DNA of 53,814 bases, taken from assembly GCA_963923025.1 (NCBI GenBank), contig CAWUKV010000008.1, forward strand, positions 1 through 53,814, in the 5' to 3' direction. The stretch's first letter is position 1; every line of letters starts with the position of its first letter. The position numbers and the translations under genes were made by a program. The stretch comes from CAWUKV01 sp963923025. Lineage in GTDB: Bacteria; Cyanobacteriota; Cyanobacteriia; Phormidesmidales; Phormidesmidaceae. This document shows positions 1 through 8,998 of this stretch, one piece after another. Below the pieces are notes generated by a model. The model did no database searches and was not told the origin of the DNA. It worked only from the letters and a program-made list of their open reading frames with translations.

Positions 1-111
1 AGCAGGGGTGTACTGACCGGGCTTGTAGCTGAGATGGGACACATTCCCTCAGAGAAGTTAGACAGTCTGAGATACCTTAAACCTTACGGATTAAAAGTGA
101 AAAAGTTCTGA
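1..111 (+). CDS. C-terminal end of an unidentified protein (partial)
   Basis: Frame 1 is open from the first base to a TGA at 109-111 and encodes 36 residues that end in a basic tail (KVKKF). The composition looks protein-like, but the piece is too short to assign to a family. It converges on the CheY-like gene that ends at 123, leaving only 11 bp between them. It could be a chance open frame, because the window cuts it off upstream. Confidence 0.4.
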   Translation, partial: SRGVLTGLVAEMGHIPSEKLDSLRYLKPYGLKVKKF

Positions 112-122
112 AAGCGACTGTG

Positions 123-497
123 TCAGGTTTGCCAATGCAGCAGATCAATAATCTGATCGGCCAGCAGCATGGCTTTGAAGGGTTTGGTAATAATTCCCGC
201 AGCCCCCAATGCTAAGAAACGTTGCTGGTCAGTCGTCTGGGTTTTTGCGGTCATGAAGATCACCGGAATGTTCTGAGTTCGGTGATCAGACTGCATTCTG
301 TTGAACACTTCAACCCCATCCATGTCAGGCATCATCACATCCAATAAAACAGCGTCTGGGGCGTCCGTCAGCATCTGAGTCAGCCCATCGGGACCGGAGT
401 TGGCCACTGAGACTCGCCACCCACCCACCGTCTCCAGCGCCAGCTGGGCGACTTCCCGAATGTCTGCATCATCATCAATAATCAGGACGTGCTTCAT
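123..497 (-). CDS. CheY-like single-domain response regulator
   Basis: The 124-residue protein is one receiver domain with no output domain. The acidic cluster IDDD lies at residues 7-10, the phospho-acceptor is Asp53 in LLDVMMPDMDG, the switch Thr is T83 in FMTAK and the conserved Lys is K105 in ITKPF, so it looks fully competent. It is the last gene of a minus-strand operon, 25 bp downstream of the hybrid kinase, and is therefore probably a phospho-acceptor or diffusible output of that relay. Such stand-alone receivers shuttle phosphate or bind partner proteins; the partner cannot be read from sequence. Confidence 0.9.
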   Translation of the reverse strand: MKHVLIIDDDADIREVAQLALETVGGWRVSVANSGPDGLTQMLTDAPDAVLLDVMMPDMDGVEVFNRMQSDHRTQNIPVIFMTAKTQTTDQQRFLALGAAGIITKPFKAMLLADQIIDLLHWQT

Positions 498-522
498 GGC
501 GTGTCTGGGTTACCGATTGATG

Positions 523-3500
523 TTAACTCGGCTGAAAACAAGTAATACGGCTAATGAGCTGCATGACTTGTTTTTCGAATTCTTCGGGAGAAACGCGCCC
601 CTTGGTCAAGAACAGGGTCTGCCCCAACCGCAGTCGATGGCGCTCGTCCTCATCGAGATCTTGGGCGGTATAGACCACCAAAGGCACGCGGTACAGCTGA
701 TTGTGCTGCCGTAGCCAATCGACAACGGCAAAACCATCGCTCTCAGGCAGGCTCAGGTCTAAGACCAGCAGATCCGGCAGAACCTGTTGACTGAGCTGAA
801 TCGCCGCCTGGCCAGTGGCGGCATGGTGCGGTGTAATGTGGTGACTTTCGAAAATCGTCATCAGCACGTGGGCCAGGTCAGGGTCATCCTCCACGATCAG
901 TACCTGAGCATGCTTTTGTGAGACCAGCGCCTGCTGAAGCGCTTTACAGAGCGTGGTTTCGTTGGGGGGTTTAACGACCCAGTGGCTGACTTCTGACTGC
1001 AGTTGGGTGTCTTCTTCGGGGCTGAGGCCGCTGAGAATCACGACGGGAATGGTTTGGGTTTGCGATCGCACCTTCAGCGCTGCCAGCGTATCCCAGCCGT
1101 TCATCTCTGGCATCATCAGATTGAGCAAAATCACATCGGGTGATTCAGCAACTGCCCGATCCAATGCGGCTCGTCCTGAATCTGCCGTAATCACCCGGTA
1201 TCGCTGGTGCTCTAGCATGGCTTGAAGGACGGTTCGCACAGATGGGTCGTCATCGCACACCAGCACTAGGGGTTGATGGGGATCGGGCGGTACAACCGGC
1301 TTAGGCGGGGGCAGTACCGGCAAACTGAAGAAAAAGGTGCTGCCTTCCCCCAACCCGCTTTGGACCCAAATGCCCCCGCCATGATGCTGCACGATGCTCC
1401 GACAGACGGCCAACCCCAGCCCTGTCCCACCCCGCTGGCGAGAGTCGGAGGCGTCGACCTGCTGAAACCGATCAAAGATGGTCTTTAACTTATCAGAAGG
1501 GATGCCGCGCCCCTCATCCGTTATTTGAAACCGCACCCGCTGGGTGGGGCTGGGCAAAAGCACAGGGTCGCTCCCATTCGTGGTTATGCCGTTGTTTTCT
1601 GACCCGATCACGGCCGTCAACCGGACTGTCGAACCTGGCGGAGAAAACTTGATGGCGTTGCCCAACAAATTGGTAAAGACTTGAATGATACGGTCAGGGT
1701 CAGCCCAAACTCGGGCTGACAGCGGCGTCACGTCTAACTGGATGTCTGCTTGGTCCGCTAGGCTACGGATCCCCTCAATGGCCGTTGTCATGAGGTCAGC
1801 GCTGTCACACACCTGTTTATTCATGGTCATTTTGCCTGACTCAATCCGCTCAATGTCGAGCATCTCGTTGATCAGACGAACCAATCGGTCGGCACTGCTG
1901 GCGGCAATTTGCAGCATGCGCTGGCCCTTTTCGGGGTTAGTCGCTAGCACGCCGCTGGCCAGCAGGTCCAACGAGCCTAAGATAGACGTCAGCGGCGTGC
2001 GCAGCTCATGGTTGACTACTGAGATAAACTCGTCCTTCAGTTTTTCAACCTCATGGCGATCGCTGATGTCGATGCAGGTACCGATGTAGCCCGCAAAGCC
2101 ACCGTCCGGCGTGAACCGGGGCACGCCTCGGTCCAGCAGCCAGCGGTATTGACCATCGGCCCGCTGCAGTCGGTACTCCATCTCGAAGCTACGGCGGGCA
2201 TCAAAGGCAACGGTATACGTCTCTAGACAACGCTCATGGTCGTCGGGATGGATACCCTCGGCCCAGCCATGGCCCAATTCTTGCTCAATTGCTCGTCCGG
2301 TAAAGCTGAGCCAGGTTTGGTTAAAAAACGTACAGCGTTTGTCAGTATCGGCCATCCATAGCAGCACCGGGGCGCTATTGGCCACCATGCGAAATCGCGC
2401 TTCGCTTTCGCGCAGGGCGGCCGCAGCCGCCTGCTGCTGCTTTTGGGCTAGGTCAGCAGCGAGAAACCGACCAATGCTTTGGGCCATCAGCTCGATAATC
2501 TCCTGCTCGTGGCGCGAAAACTTAGCCGCCCGGGGTGTCGTCGAAGAAAAGTTTAGCGTGCCGTAGATGTCTCCATTCACAAAAATGGGTGTGCCCAGAT
2601 AGCTTTCTAGCCGTAGTGTTTGATAAACCGGATGCCCCTGCATTTCGACCATATGGCTGACCTGCGAGTAGGCAACCGTCTGGTGTTCATGCACGACGGC
2701 AGCGCAGTAGGTATCGGCCAAGTCAAAGCAGTCGTTCGCCGCCAGCGCATCAATGTTGGAACGCACCGAGCGAATCGTGTACACCTCCTCTTCAATCTGG
2801 CTAATGATGCCAGTTTCAAGACCAAAGATTTGACAGCCGGTTTCCAGGCAGTCCCTAAAGAGCGCATCAAACGTCTGGTACTGGGTCGTATTAATGCGAT
2901 GCAGGTGTTTGAGGCTAGCCCCAAACATGGCGAGGTTTTCTTCATCGGCCCGACGGTTGGTCGTATCGCGTGCCACCGCGTACAGCAGCCCCGTCTCTAC
3001 ATCTGGGAACGTTGCCCAGGTTAGCCAGCGGTAGGTGCCATCCTGACAGAGATAGCGATTTTCGAAGCTGATGGTGGGAATGCCCGTTGCCAGCTTTTCA
3101 ACTTCGGCCAGGGTCGCAGCTCGGTCATCCGGATGGACCAGCTCAATGAATGGCTGAGCCATCAGCGCGTCAGGCGTATAGCCCAGCGTTTTTTCGAAAG
3201 CAGGGTTAACCCGTTTGAAGTAGCCATCCGTACCGGCGATGCAGAGCATATCAACAGAAACATCAAAAAAGAGGCCCAGGTTCTGCTCGGCCCGCTGCCG
3301 TTCCGCAATCTCTTCGGTCAGCAGCGCGTTTCTAAAGCGCATCGTTTGGATTAGCCAGACGATCCCAGTCAGTAGCCCGGCCATCACTAGCCCACCAATC
3401 AGGACGAGCGTTGGCAGGCAAGACTGGGCTTGGGTCAACAAGGCCGGGGCAGGCTGGGCTTCGAAGTGGCGCAGCACTCGCCACAGCAGCAGCGTGATCA

Positions 3501-3591
3501 GCACCGTAACCGTGCCAACCACGGTCGGTAGCCAGCCGACCTGTGCCGCAGGGCTAAGCGGGGAAAAAACCGGTTGAGGGGACTGGTTCAT
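523..3591 (-). CDS. Membrane hybrid sensor histidine kinase (PAS-GAF-PAS-HisKA-HATPase-REC-REC)
   Basis: The 1022-residue protein has two N-terminal membrane segments (about 20-42 and 58-83). A PAS domain follows (~105-215), then GAF (~225-385), a second PAS (~395-512), HisKA with phospho-His528 in VNHELRTP, and a HATPase domain with an N box (NLLGNAIKFS), G1 (DEGRGI) and G2 (GGTGLGL). Two receivers end the protein. In the first (~774-890) the phospho-acceptor is Asn824 (ILLNLMMPEM) instead of Asp; the second (~895-1015) keeps Asp945. The gene overlaps the upstream regulator gene by 4 bp, so the two should be translationally coupled. PAS and GAF imply a small-molecule, redox or light signal, but no bilin-binding Cys motif is evident. 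The receiver with Asn is probably locked or purely structural. Confidence 0.93.
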   Translation of the reverse strand: MNQSPQPVFSPLSPAAQVGWLPTVVGTVTVLITLLLWRVLRHFEAQPAPALLTQAQSCLPTLVLIGGLVMAGLLTGIVWLIQTMRFRNALLTEEIAERQRAEQNLGLFFDVSVDMLCIAGTDGYFKRVNPAFEKTLGYTPDALMAQPFIELVHPDDRAATLAEVEKLATGIPTISFENRYLCQDGTYRWLTWATFPDVETGLLYAVARDTTNRRADEENLAMFGASLKHLHRINTTQYQTFDALFRDCLETGCQIFGLETGIISQIEEEVYTIRSVRSNIDALAANDCFDLADTYCAAVVHEHQTVAYSQVSHMVEMQGHPVYQTLRLESYLGTPIFVNGDIYGTLNFSSTTPRAAKFSRHEQEIIELMAQSIGRFLAADLAQKQQQAAAAALRESEARFRMVANSAPVLLWMADTDKRCTFFNQTWLSFTGRAIEQELGHGWAEGIHPDDHERCLETYTVAFDARRSFEMEYRLQRADGQYRWLLDRGVPRFTPDGGFAGYIGTCIDISDRHEVEKLKDEFISVVNHELRTPLTSILGSLDLLASGVLATNPEKGQRMLQIAASSADRLVRLINEMLDIERIESGKMTMNKQVCDSADLMTTAIEGIRSLADQADIQLDVTPLSARVWADPDRIIQVFTNLLGNAIKFSPPGSTVRLTAVIGSENNGITTNGSDPVLLPSPTQRVRFQITDEGRGIPSDKLKTIFDRFQQVDASDSRQRGGTGLGLAVCRSIVQHHGGGIWVQSGLGEGSTFFFSLPVLPPPKPVVPPDPHQPLVLVCDDDPSVRTVLQAMLEHQRYRVITADSGRAALDRAVAESPDVILLNLMMPEMNGWDTLAALKVRSQTQTIPVVILSGLSPEEDTQLQSEVSHWVVKPPNETTLCKALQQALVSQKHAQVLIVEDDPDLAHVLMTIFESHHITPHHAATGQAAIQLSQQVLPDLLVLDLSLPESDGFAVVDWLRQHNQLYRVPLVVYTAQDLDEDERHRLRLGQTLFLTKGRVSPEEFEKQVMQLISRITCFQPS

Positions 3592-5450
3592 GACGAGTAG
3601 CGCAACTGCCGTAGCCGCGAGCGTTCCAGGCGATTGAGAATACGGGTAATCAGCGTCGGACCCACAATCGGCTTAGCGATGTAGTCGTCTGCCCCGACTT
3701 CAAACACCCGGTACTGGGTGGCCGCATCGGTATGAGCCGTCAAAAACAGAATCGGAACATGGTTTTGTTGCAGGTCACTGCGAACAACCTGGCAGAGGGC
3801 CAGACCGTCGATATAGGGCATTTCAACATCCAGTACTAACAGATCAGGCCGGACGTCGTTGAACACGGTCCAAAATCGGCGCGGATCGTTCAGGGTAAAA
3901 ACGATTAGCCCCCAGGGTTCGAGCAAACACCGCACGGCCTCTAGCACCTGCAGATCATCATCGACAACCAACAGGGTGGCGGCTTGGGGGCGCGATCGCA
4001 TCCACAGCTCCGCAGCCGTCACCAGCACTGCCGTTACTGACTCTGTCGGCGACACCCATCCTCGACTCCCCAGACGGGCTAGCGCTACTCGGTCGAGCAA
4101 CGTGCTGGGATCGGCCCGAACCAAGACGGGCACGCTCGGCGTCAGCGTCTGTAGCTCAGCCAGAAACGTACTCTCCTCAGTGGATAGCGAGTCAGCCCCA
4201 GCCAGGTCAAGCAATACCAAATGGGGACGGTGCTGCGTTAGTGCTGTACAAGCTGCGATCGCATCCTCCTGCACTTGAAGGGTCCAACTGATGGCAGAAT
4301 CAGCTGCGGCTAAGGCCTCACAGAACGCTGAATCTTGGCTAACAACCCACAGACGGGGGGCGACCTGAACAACTGGGGGCATAGCTCCCTCTCCCCAGTT
4401 GTTTAGGTCACCCCTTTCGCCTGCGTTGAATAACTCCGGCGTGTCACACCGAATCGCTTGCCGTACCGACTGACTCAGGGCTTCCGTCAGTTCAACCATT
4501 TGGGTCCGCTGCCGAGGGGGGAGCGCGGGCCAATCGTGGAAGGCTTGCTCTGCCTGATGGGCTAGCGCTGAGCCTTGATCGAAGTTGAACATGCCCAGAG
4601 AACCCGCCAGCTTGTGGGCTTCCGTTTCAGCCCGCTGACGCAGCTCATCAGCCAGCACATCCGCACTAGCCGCCGCGATCGCCTGTTCAATCACCGCAAT
4701 GCGTTCGCGCAGACGGGCTTTAGCCCGCTCCCAAATCGCAGCGGTCGCCGTTTGGGGAGCGGTCGTCGCCGCAGGCTCAGCGGTCCGCAGTCGATAACCA
4801 ATGCCATAGACCGTTTCAATCGGATCGTGGGGCACGCCTGCCGCTTTGAGGTGGTGCCGCAACCCCTTAATGTGGGCAGTGATCGTCTCTTCGCCAGGGG
4901 ACTCCTCAAACGACCAGAGGTGATCGAGAATGCTGCCTCGGCTAAAGACTCGCTGGGGGTGGCGCAGAAACAATTCGAGCAGGTCGTATTCTCGGGGCCG
5001 CAGGTAAAGGGGCTCACTGCGATAGCTCACCTCTCGCGTACTGGGATCTATGGAGAGGCCCTCCCAGGTGAGAACGGGCCGTCGCGTCGCAGGTTCTCGT
5101 CGTTGTAGGGCTCGAATCCGGGCCAGCAGCTCAGCCGGATCAAAGGGCTTGGTCATGTAGTCGTCTGCGCCCGCATCTAACCCCATGACTTTACTGGTGC
5201 TGGTGTCTTTAGCGGTTAGTAGCAGGATGGCGGTTTGGCTACCGTGCGATCGCAGCTTCCGGCAAAGGCTAATCCCGTCTAGCTTCGGTAGCATGACGTC
5301 CAGCAAAATCAGGTCATAGCCAAACGCAGACGCCATTTCCCACCCCGACTGGCCATCCGCTGCCACATCGACAGCGTAATGTTCTGTCGTCAGGGTACTG
5401 ACCAAAATTTCTACCAGGGTCTGATCATCTTCAATCAGAAGAATCTTCAT
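3588..5450 (-). CDS. OmpR/PhoB-type response regulator fused to HPt and two further receiver domains
   Basis: The 620-residue protein contains in order: receiver 1 (1-118, Asp51 in LLDVMLPKLDG), an OmpR/PhoB winged helix (~125-222, ending in the typical VYGIGYRL), an HPt domain (~240-340, His279 in EAHKLAGSLGMF), a degenerate receiver (~363-485) and a receiver with Asp541 (~490-615). It is a DNA-binding regulator that carries its own phosphotransfer module. It leads the operon with the hybrid kinase (4-bp overlap) and the CheY-like protein. OmpR/PhoB winged helices usually bind 11-bp direct repeats, which is the spacing of the promoter boxes found in the neighbouring 18 kb. That makes it a candidate regulator of the island (inference). 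I find no such box in front of this gene itself. Confidence 0.93.
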   Translation of the reverse strand: MKILLIEDDQTLVEILVSTLTTEHYAVDVAADGQSGWEMASAFGYDLILLDVMLPKLDGISLCRKLRSHGSQTAILLLTAKDTSTSKVMGLDAGADDYMTKPFDPAELLARIRALQRREPATRRPVLTWEGLSIDPSTREVSYRSEPLYLRPREYDLLELFLRHPQRVFSRGSILDHLWSFEESPGEETITAHIKGLRHHLKAAGVPHDPIETVYGIGYRLRTAEPAATTAPQTATAAIWERAKARLRERIAVIEQAIAAASADVLADELRQRAETEAHKLAGSLGMFNFDQGSALAHQAEQAFHDWPALPPRQRTQMVELTEALSQSVRQAIRCDTPELFNAGERGDLNNWGEGAMPPVVQVAPRLWVVSQDSAFCEALAAADSAISWTLQVQEDAIAACTALTQHRPHLVLLDLAGADSLSTEESTFLAELQTLTPSVPVLVRADPSTLLDRVALARLGSRGWVSPTESVTAVLVTAAELWMRSRPQAATLLVVDDDLQVLEAVRCLLEPWGLIVFTLNDPRRFWTVFNDVRPDLLVLDVEMPYIDGLALCQVVRSDLQQNHVPILFLTAHTDAATQYRVFEVGADDYIAKPIVGPTLITRILNRLERSRLRQLRYSS

Positions 5451-5644
5451 GCTAAACCCCCTGCAGTATCAAACGTCTCTCTTTGAATAGGCCAGAACAG
5501 TGGTCGGTAAAAACCAACAGTCCTTCAACAGAAGTTAACGTCGAGTTTGCCTGACTACGCCTAAGCTAGCGCGGGTTCAGCGTTCCTTGGACAGGTGTTT
5601 GTAAATTGAAACACTCTATATTGTTCAGTGCTTTTGATGAACTC

Positions 5645-5881
5645 TCAACATGAGCGCTCAACGGCGCTAACTTGTTGCGGATCGGGTTGCTCAACGCCCC
5701 AACCACAGCTTCCTTCATCAGGAACAGGTCGAATTCTTTGAACAATTGACCAGACCTCTTTTCGCGCCATAATTTGGCCCGTTCCGTTGAACTTAAAGTC
5801 TCGGCCTGGAATCAGCCCTGCCAGCGTGAGCTGAATAAACAGCGTATCGATTTCAGATTTAGTGAGTGGACGAATCGCCAT
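5645..5881 (-). CDS. Small protein of unknown function, 78 aa
   Basis: ATG at 5881 has a good ribosome site (AGGAG, 9 nt upstream). The protein is soluble-looking with no membrane segment. The middle part (LAGLIPGRDFKFNG, then VWSIVQRIRPVP) is well-behaved coding sequence, and the C-terminus is rich in Pro, Gln and Cys. I do not recognise the family. It stands alone between the phosphorelay operon and the MDR gene and has its own copy of the direct-repeat promoter box (5914-5946), which places it in the proposed stress regulon. Confidence 0.7.
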   Translation of the reverse strand: MAIRPLTKSEIDTLFIQLTLAGLIPGRDFKFNGTGQIMARKEVWSIVQRIRPVPDEGSCGWGVEQPDPQQVSAVERSC

Positions 5882-5913
5882 GGAAATACGCTCCTAACAC
5901 TTGCTTTATTCCC

Positions 5914-5946
5914 AAGCTACCCCCCAAATCTGAACATGTCGTGAAA
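5914..5946 (-). promoter_or_regulatory. Stress-island promoter box 1 (two 11-bp repeats plus -10)
   Basis: Read on the minus strand: TTTCACGACAT then GTTCAGATTTG, with TCA triplets 11 bp apart, and the -10 hexamer TAGCTT at 5914-5919. This is the most divergent of the ten copies, but both TCA triplets and the exact distance to the hexamer are kept. It drives the 78-aa gene starting at 5881. Confidence 0.6.
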
Positions 5947-5960
5947 GGGCATTGATTTTG

Positions 5961-6058
5961 TAGCCGCCAATAACCTGAGGACAAGGCTGCGACGCCATTT
6001 TGCTCTGTGCCAGGCAGGAGTACTGCACTCGGTGTCCTAACATAAATGGCGCTAGCTA
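5961..6058. repeat. MITE-like dispersed repeat, copy 1
   Basis: This ~98-bp element starts TAGCCGCCAATAACCTGAGGACA and ends in TGTCCTAACATAAATGGCGCTAGCTA when the two ends are read in shorter pieces; they are imperfect inverted repeats with about 3 nt missing on the left. The core AGGACAAGGCTGCGACGCC matches copies near 23.5 and 41.6 kb. Confidence 0.75.
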
Positions 6059-6137
6059 AACCACGGCCAAGTTGAAACCTGTAGCTTTCCCCGCCAGAAA
6101 AACGCCAGTTCTGGACATGGCCAAGGTTTATGTATCT

Positions 6138-7148
6138 TTAGGCCATCGTCAAAACGATCTTGCCCTGGACGTTTCCCGCCTCGATGGCCTCATGGGCAAG
6201 TTTCGCCTCGCTCAGCGGTATTTGTCCCGCAATCACCGGTTTGAGCTGGCCCTGGTCAAGCAGCTCGAATAGCTGCCTCAGATCAGCTTTGAACCAGTCT
6301 GGATGCTGTTTGTAAAGGGCTCCGATTGAGTAGAAGCGGGTCGAGCGACCATTAGGTAGCCAGTCCCACAGCTTCAGCCGTATCAGATCAAGGGGCACAC
6401 TCCCCCCTTTGCCCAGAACTGCAGTTTGGAACCCGTAGGCAACTAGCATGCCACCGGGTTTAAGTAGGCGAAACGATCTCGGTAGGCTGCGGCCACCGAT
6501 GGGATCAAAGATCGCGTCAAAACCTTCCCCCGTAAGGGCGCGGAGGCATTCTGTTAGGTTTTCATGTTCATGGTCGAGGGGGACCGCTCCCAAACTCGCA
6601 ATCAGCGCTTGTTTAGACGCTGTATCCGTGCCGTACATTTCTAGGTCCAGCAGTTTGCCTAGCTGTAGCATGGCCGTGCCCACGGCCCCACCCGCACCGT
6701 GAACGAGAATGCGCTGGCCCGGCTTGACCTGGACCAGCCGATGCAGCATTTGATAGGGCGTGACATAAGACAGAATCAGGCTGACAGCTTCTGCTGAGTC
6801 CAAGCCTTCTGGGACATGCACCAGGCTACTTTCGGGTAAGCAAATATATTCAGAATAGGCTCCCGTAACCGTTAGTGCCGCCACTCGCTGCCCGACCTCA
6901 AATTCTGTTGTCTCAGGGCCCAGCTTATCGACAATACCTACCATGTCGTAACCGGGTGAGAATGGCAGGCTTGCTTGAATGCCAGGGTATTTCCCCTTAC
7001 GGATCATCACATCCGTAAAGGCCGCGCTGGCAACAAGTTCTCTAATTCTCACTTCACCAGACAGCGGCTCAGGTAGGTAGGGTTCTTCAACAGTCTGTAG
7101 TACCTCTGGCCCACCAAACTGTGTCATGACAACGTGTTTATAGCTCAT
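6138..7148 (-). CDS. Medium-chain dehydrogenase/reductase, quinone-oxidoreductase-like
   Basis: This 336-residue protein has the length of zinc-free MDR enzymes. The N-terminal catalytic fold (FGGPEVLQ, GYDMVGIVDKLG) is followed by a Rossmann domain whose glycine-rich turn GAGGAVG is at residues 151-157. The structural-zinc Cys cluster of alcohol dehydrogenases is absent. It probably reduces quinones or activated alkenes with NADPH; the substrate is unknown. It starts 45 bp after the flavoprotein gene on the same strand, so the two are probably one transcript driven by the promoter box at 8791-8823. Confidence 0.88.
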   Translation of the reverse strand: MSYKHVVMTQFGGPEVLQTVEEPYLPEPLSGEVRIRELVASAAFTDVMIRKGKYPGIQASLPFSPGYDMVGIVDKLGPETTEFEVGQRVAALTVTGAYSEYICLPESSLVHVPEGLDSAEAVSLILSYVTPYQMLHRLVQVKPGQRILVHGAGGAVGTAMLQLGKLLDLEMYGTDTASKQALIASLGAVPLDHEHENLTECLRALTGEGFDAIFDPIGGRSLPRSFRLLKPGGMLVAYGFQTAVLGKGGSVPLDLIRLKLWDWLPNGRSTRFYSIGALYKQHPDWFKADLRQLFELLDQGQLKPVIAGQIPLSEAKLAHEAIEAGNVQGKIVLTMA

Positions 7149-7193
7149 AATGGCCTCCTGATTGGAAAACGCAGTCAGCTGAACGGAACTGTG

Positions 7194-8759
7194 CTAATGA
7201 GCAACAGGTAGGCGCTGCGCCGCAGCAGGCGGACGTTGGCGAATCGATTTTCCAGTGATCAGTTCAACGACGTTCATACCATTGCTAATCACTCCCGGAA
7301 TGCTAGGATAGCCAGCACTCGCCCCCACCAGATAGAGATTGGGTAGGGCTGTTCGGAAGCCTAGGCGGTTTAGCCCCACCTGCTTGGGCACCAGTTTTGC
7401 CCCATAGATATTTCCCTCGGGCTGGCCCAAATAATGTTCGCTGGTAGTAGGGGTACCGTAGACCTTCATGCGGATATATTTATCTACGTCGGGAATTAGG
7501 TCTCTAAGGCTCACCATCACCTGCTGAAAGACGCGTTTCTTCTTAGCCTTGTAGGCCTTCATGTCGGTGTTGTGCAGCTGCTTAAAGGGTTCGTAGGGGC
7601 ACACCGTTGCCACCTCTAGAACGTGGTGTCCCGCTGGGGCCATACCGGCGGCGTCTGACTTGAGCGTCGGACAAGAAACAAAAATCCAGGGATGATCCAG
7701 GTCATCCGCTAGCTGGTTGTCATAGGCCTGATTGAGATTGCCGCTAGGGTAGTACCAAATATTCCAGTTACCCAGCCCGTAACGTTCAGGCTCGAAGCGT
7801 TCGTCTAGCCCTAAGTAAACATTAAACGCGCTGGTCGAATACTCGTAATCGGTCAAGCGATCGCGCTCACGATGATCCAAACCATCCGCCGGAGACATCA
7901 GCGCAACCGTCAGCTTCGGATCCAAATCGCTGATGTAGGCGTGGGTTGCTTGGTACAGCTCACCGTTTGCGATTACGCCATAAATTTTGTTGTCAGCCAA
8001 CTCGATATGCTCAGCAGGGGTCGAATACCGTACCGTTCCACCGCCTGCCGTAATGGCATCAACAATGGTTTCAACCAAGTCCTGGAAATGATGTCTGGGG
8101 TAGTAAGCTCCCTCAGCATAGTCTCCCACAAGAGACACATGGGTTAGTAGGGCGATCTCTTTGGGTGGCAGTGCATAGTCACCACTCTGTCCAGCGAGCA
8201 GCGCCTGAAGTTTTGGCGATAGGCCCACCTCATCGTAGAGATCCTGCAGTGTCCAAGTTCTCTTTTGAAAAAGATTCCAGTATTTTGGCAGGCTTAGCCA
8301 ATCAGACCAGGTCTGATCAAACCATTTAATCTCTTGGGTGAGTTGCCCCATTTCAGCATGCAGCTGGGCAATCGTATCGCAGTAGCGGTTAATCTCGTAG
8401 GCTTCGTCAGGAAAAGTGCTCAGCAGGCGCGCTCGAAACTTCTCCCAGCCCAGTGGAATGCGAAAATCGACCTCGGGTGTAACAATACGGTCAATGCAGT
8501 CCGCATCTAAGGAGTTAAACGACACCTCACGACCAATGTATTTGAGAAACTGGTCGATTGTCTTGCCAGGACCACAGCCTGAAATATAATGAACGTCGGC
8601 GCAGAAGCGATACTTGCCATAGTCAAACGTATGGCAGCATCCGCCCGGCAAATAGTGCTTTTCTAAAACCGCTACGCGGTATCCCTGCTGGGTCAAGCAA
8701 GCCGCAGCAGATAGTCCCCCCAAGCCAGCACCCAAAACAACATAGTCGAACCGCTCCAT
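7194..8759 (-). CDS. Phytoene-desaturase/RetSat-family FAD flavoprotein
   Basis: The 521-residue protein begins with an FAD-binding dinucleotide fold (YVVLGAGLGGLSAAACL, then AVLEKHYLPGG) and ends with the family's flavin-contacting LYLVGASAGYPSIPGVISNGM. It belongs with CrtI/CrtH/retinol saturase-like oxidoreductases acting on polyene or isoprenoid chains; the exact substrate cannot be told. I use ATG 8759 because the longer ORF start at 8828 lies upstream of the promoter's -10 element (8791-8796). It pairs with the MDR gene downstream, and with the synthase-like gene at 18.6 kb it suggests an isoprenoid branch in the island. Confidence 0.88.
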   Translation of the reverse strand: MERFDYVVLGAGLGGLSAAACLTQQGYRVAVLEKHYLPGGCCHTFDYGKYRFCADVHYISGCGPGKTIDQFLKYIGREVSFNSLDADCIDRIVTPEVDFRIPLGWEKFRARLLSTFPDEAYEINRYCDTIAQLHAEMGQLTQEIKWFDQTWSDWLSLPKYWNLFQKRTWTLQDLYDEVGLSPKLQALLAGQSGDYALPPKEIALLTHVSLVGDYAEGAYYPRHHFQDLVETIVDAITAGGGTVRYSTPAEHIELADNKIYGVIANGELYQATHAYISDLDPKLTVALMSPADGLDHRERDRLTDYEYSTSAFNVYLGLDERFEPERYGLGNWNIWYYPSGNLNQAYDNQLADDLDHPWIFVSCPTLKSDAAGMAPAGHHVLEVATVCPYEPFKQLHNTDMKAYKAKKKRVFQQVMVSLRDLIPDVDKYIRMKVYGTPTTSEHYLGQPEGNIYGAKLVPKQVGLNRLGFRTALPNLYLVGASAGYPSIPGVISNGMNVVELITGKSIRQRPPAAAQRLPVAH

Positions 8760-8790
8760 ATGTTTTACTCCTATGCTTTGTCCTGCCACT

Positions 8791-8823
8791 ACGCTAGATA
8801 ATGATTTTGGGGAACTTGTGAAG
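8791..8823 (-). promoter_or_regulatory. Stress-island promoter box 2
   Basis: Minus strand CTTCACAAGTT then CCCCAAAATCA, with -10 TAGCGT at 8791-8796. The transcript should start near 8784, about 25 nt before the flavoprotein ATG at 8759. The second repeat has CCA where most copies have TCA. Confidence 0.75.
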
Positions 8824-8888
8824 ATCAAAGCAGCGGCTCAGTCCCACAATAAAGAATTAGATGTTGACCTAAATAACGCTATTAACAT

Positions 8889-8921
8889 CCTCACAGGAAT
8901 CTCAAGAGGTTGATATAGGTT
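8889..8921 (+). promoter_or_regulatory. Stress-island promoter box 3
   Basis: Plus strand CCTCACAGGAA then TCTCAAGAGGT, with -10 TAGGTT at 8916-8921. It faces the GerMN-domain gene and lies back to back with box 2 in the 240-bp divergent gap. Confidence 0.75.
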
Positions 8922-8998
8922 AGAAGTACAGCCAACGGCTACTTTGACTGCTTTTCATGTCGTTAGAGGCTGCTGCTGCTCGAAGAGAGAATATAGCA

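Noticed and set aside
8760..8828. Longer N-terminus of the flavoprotein ORF
   Set aside because: It lies upstream of the predicted transcription start and has no ribosome site.
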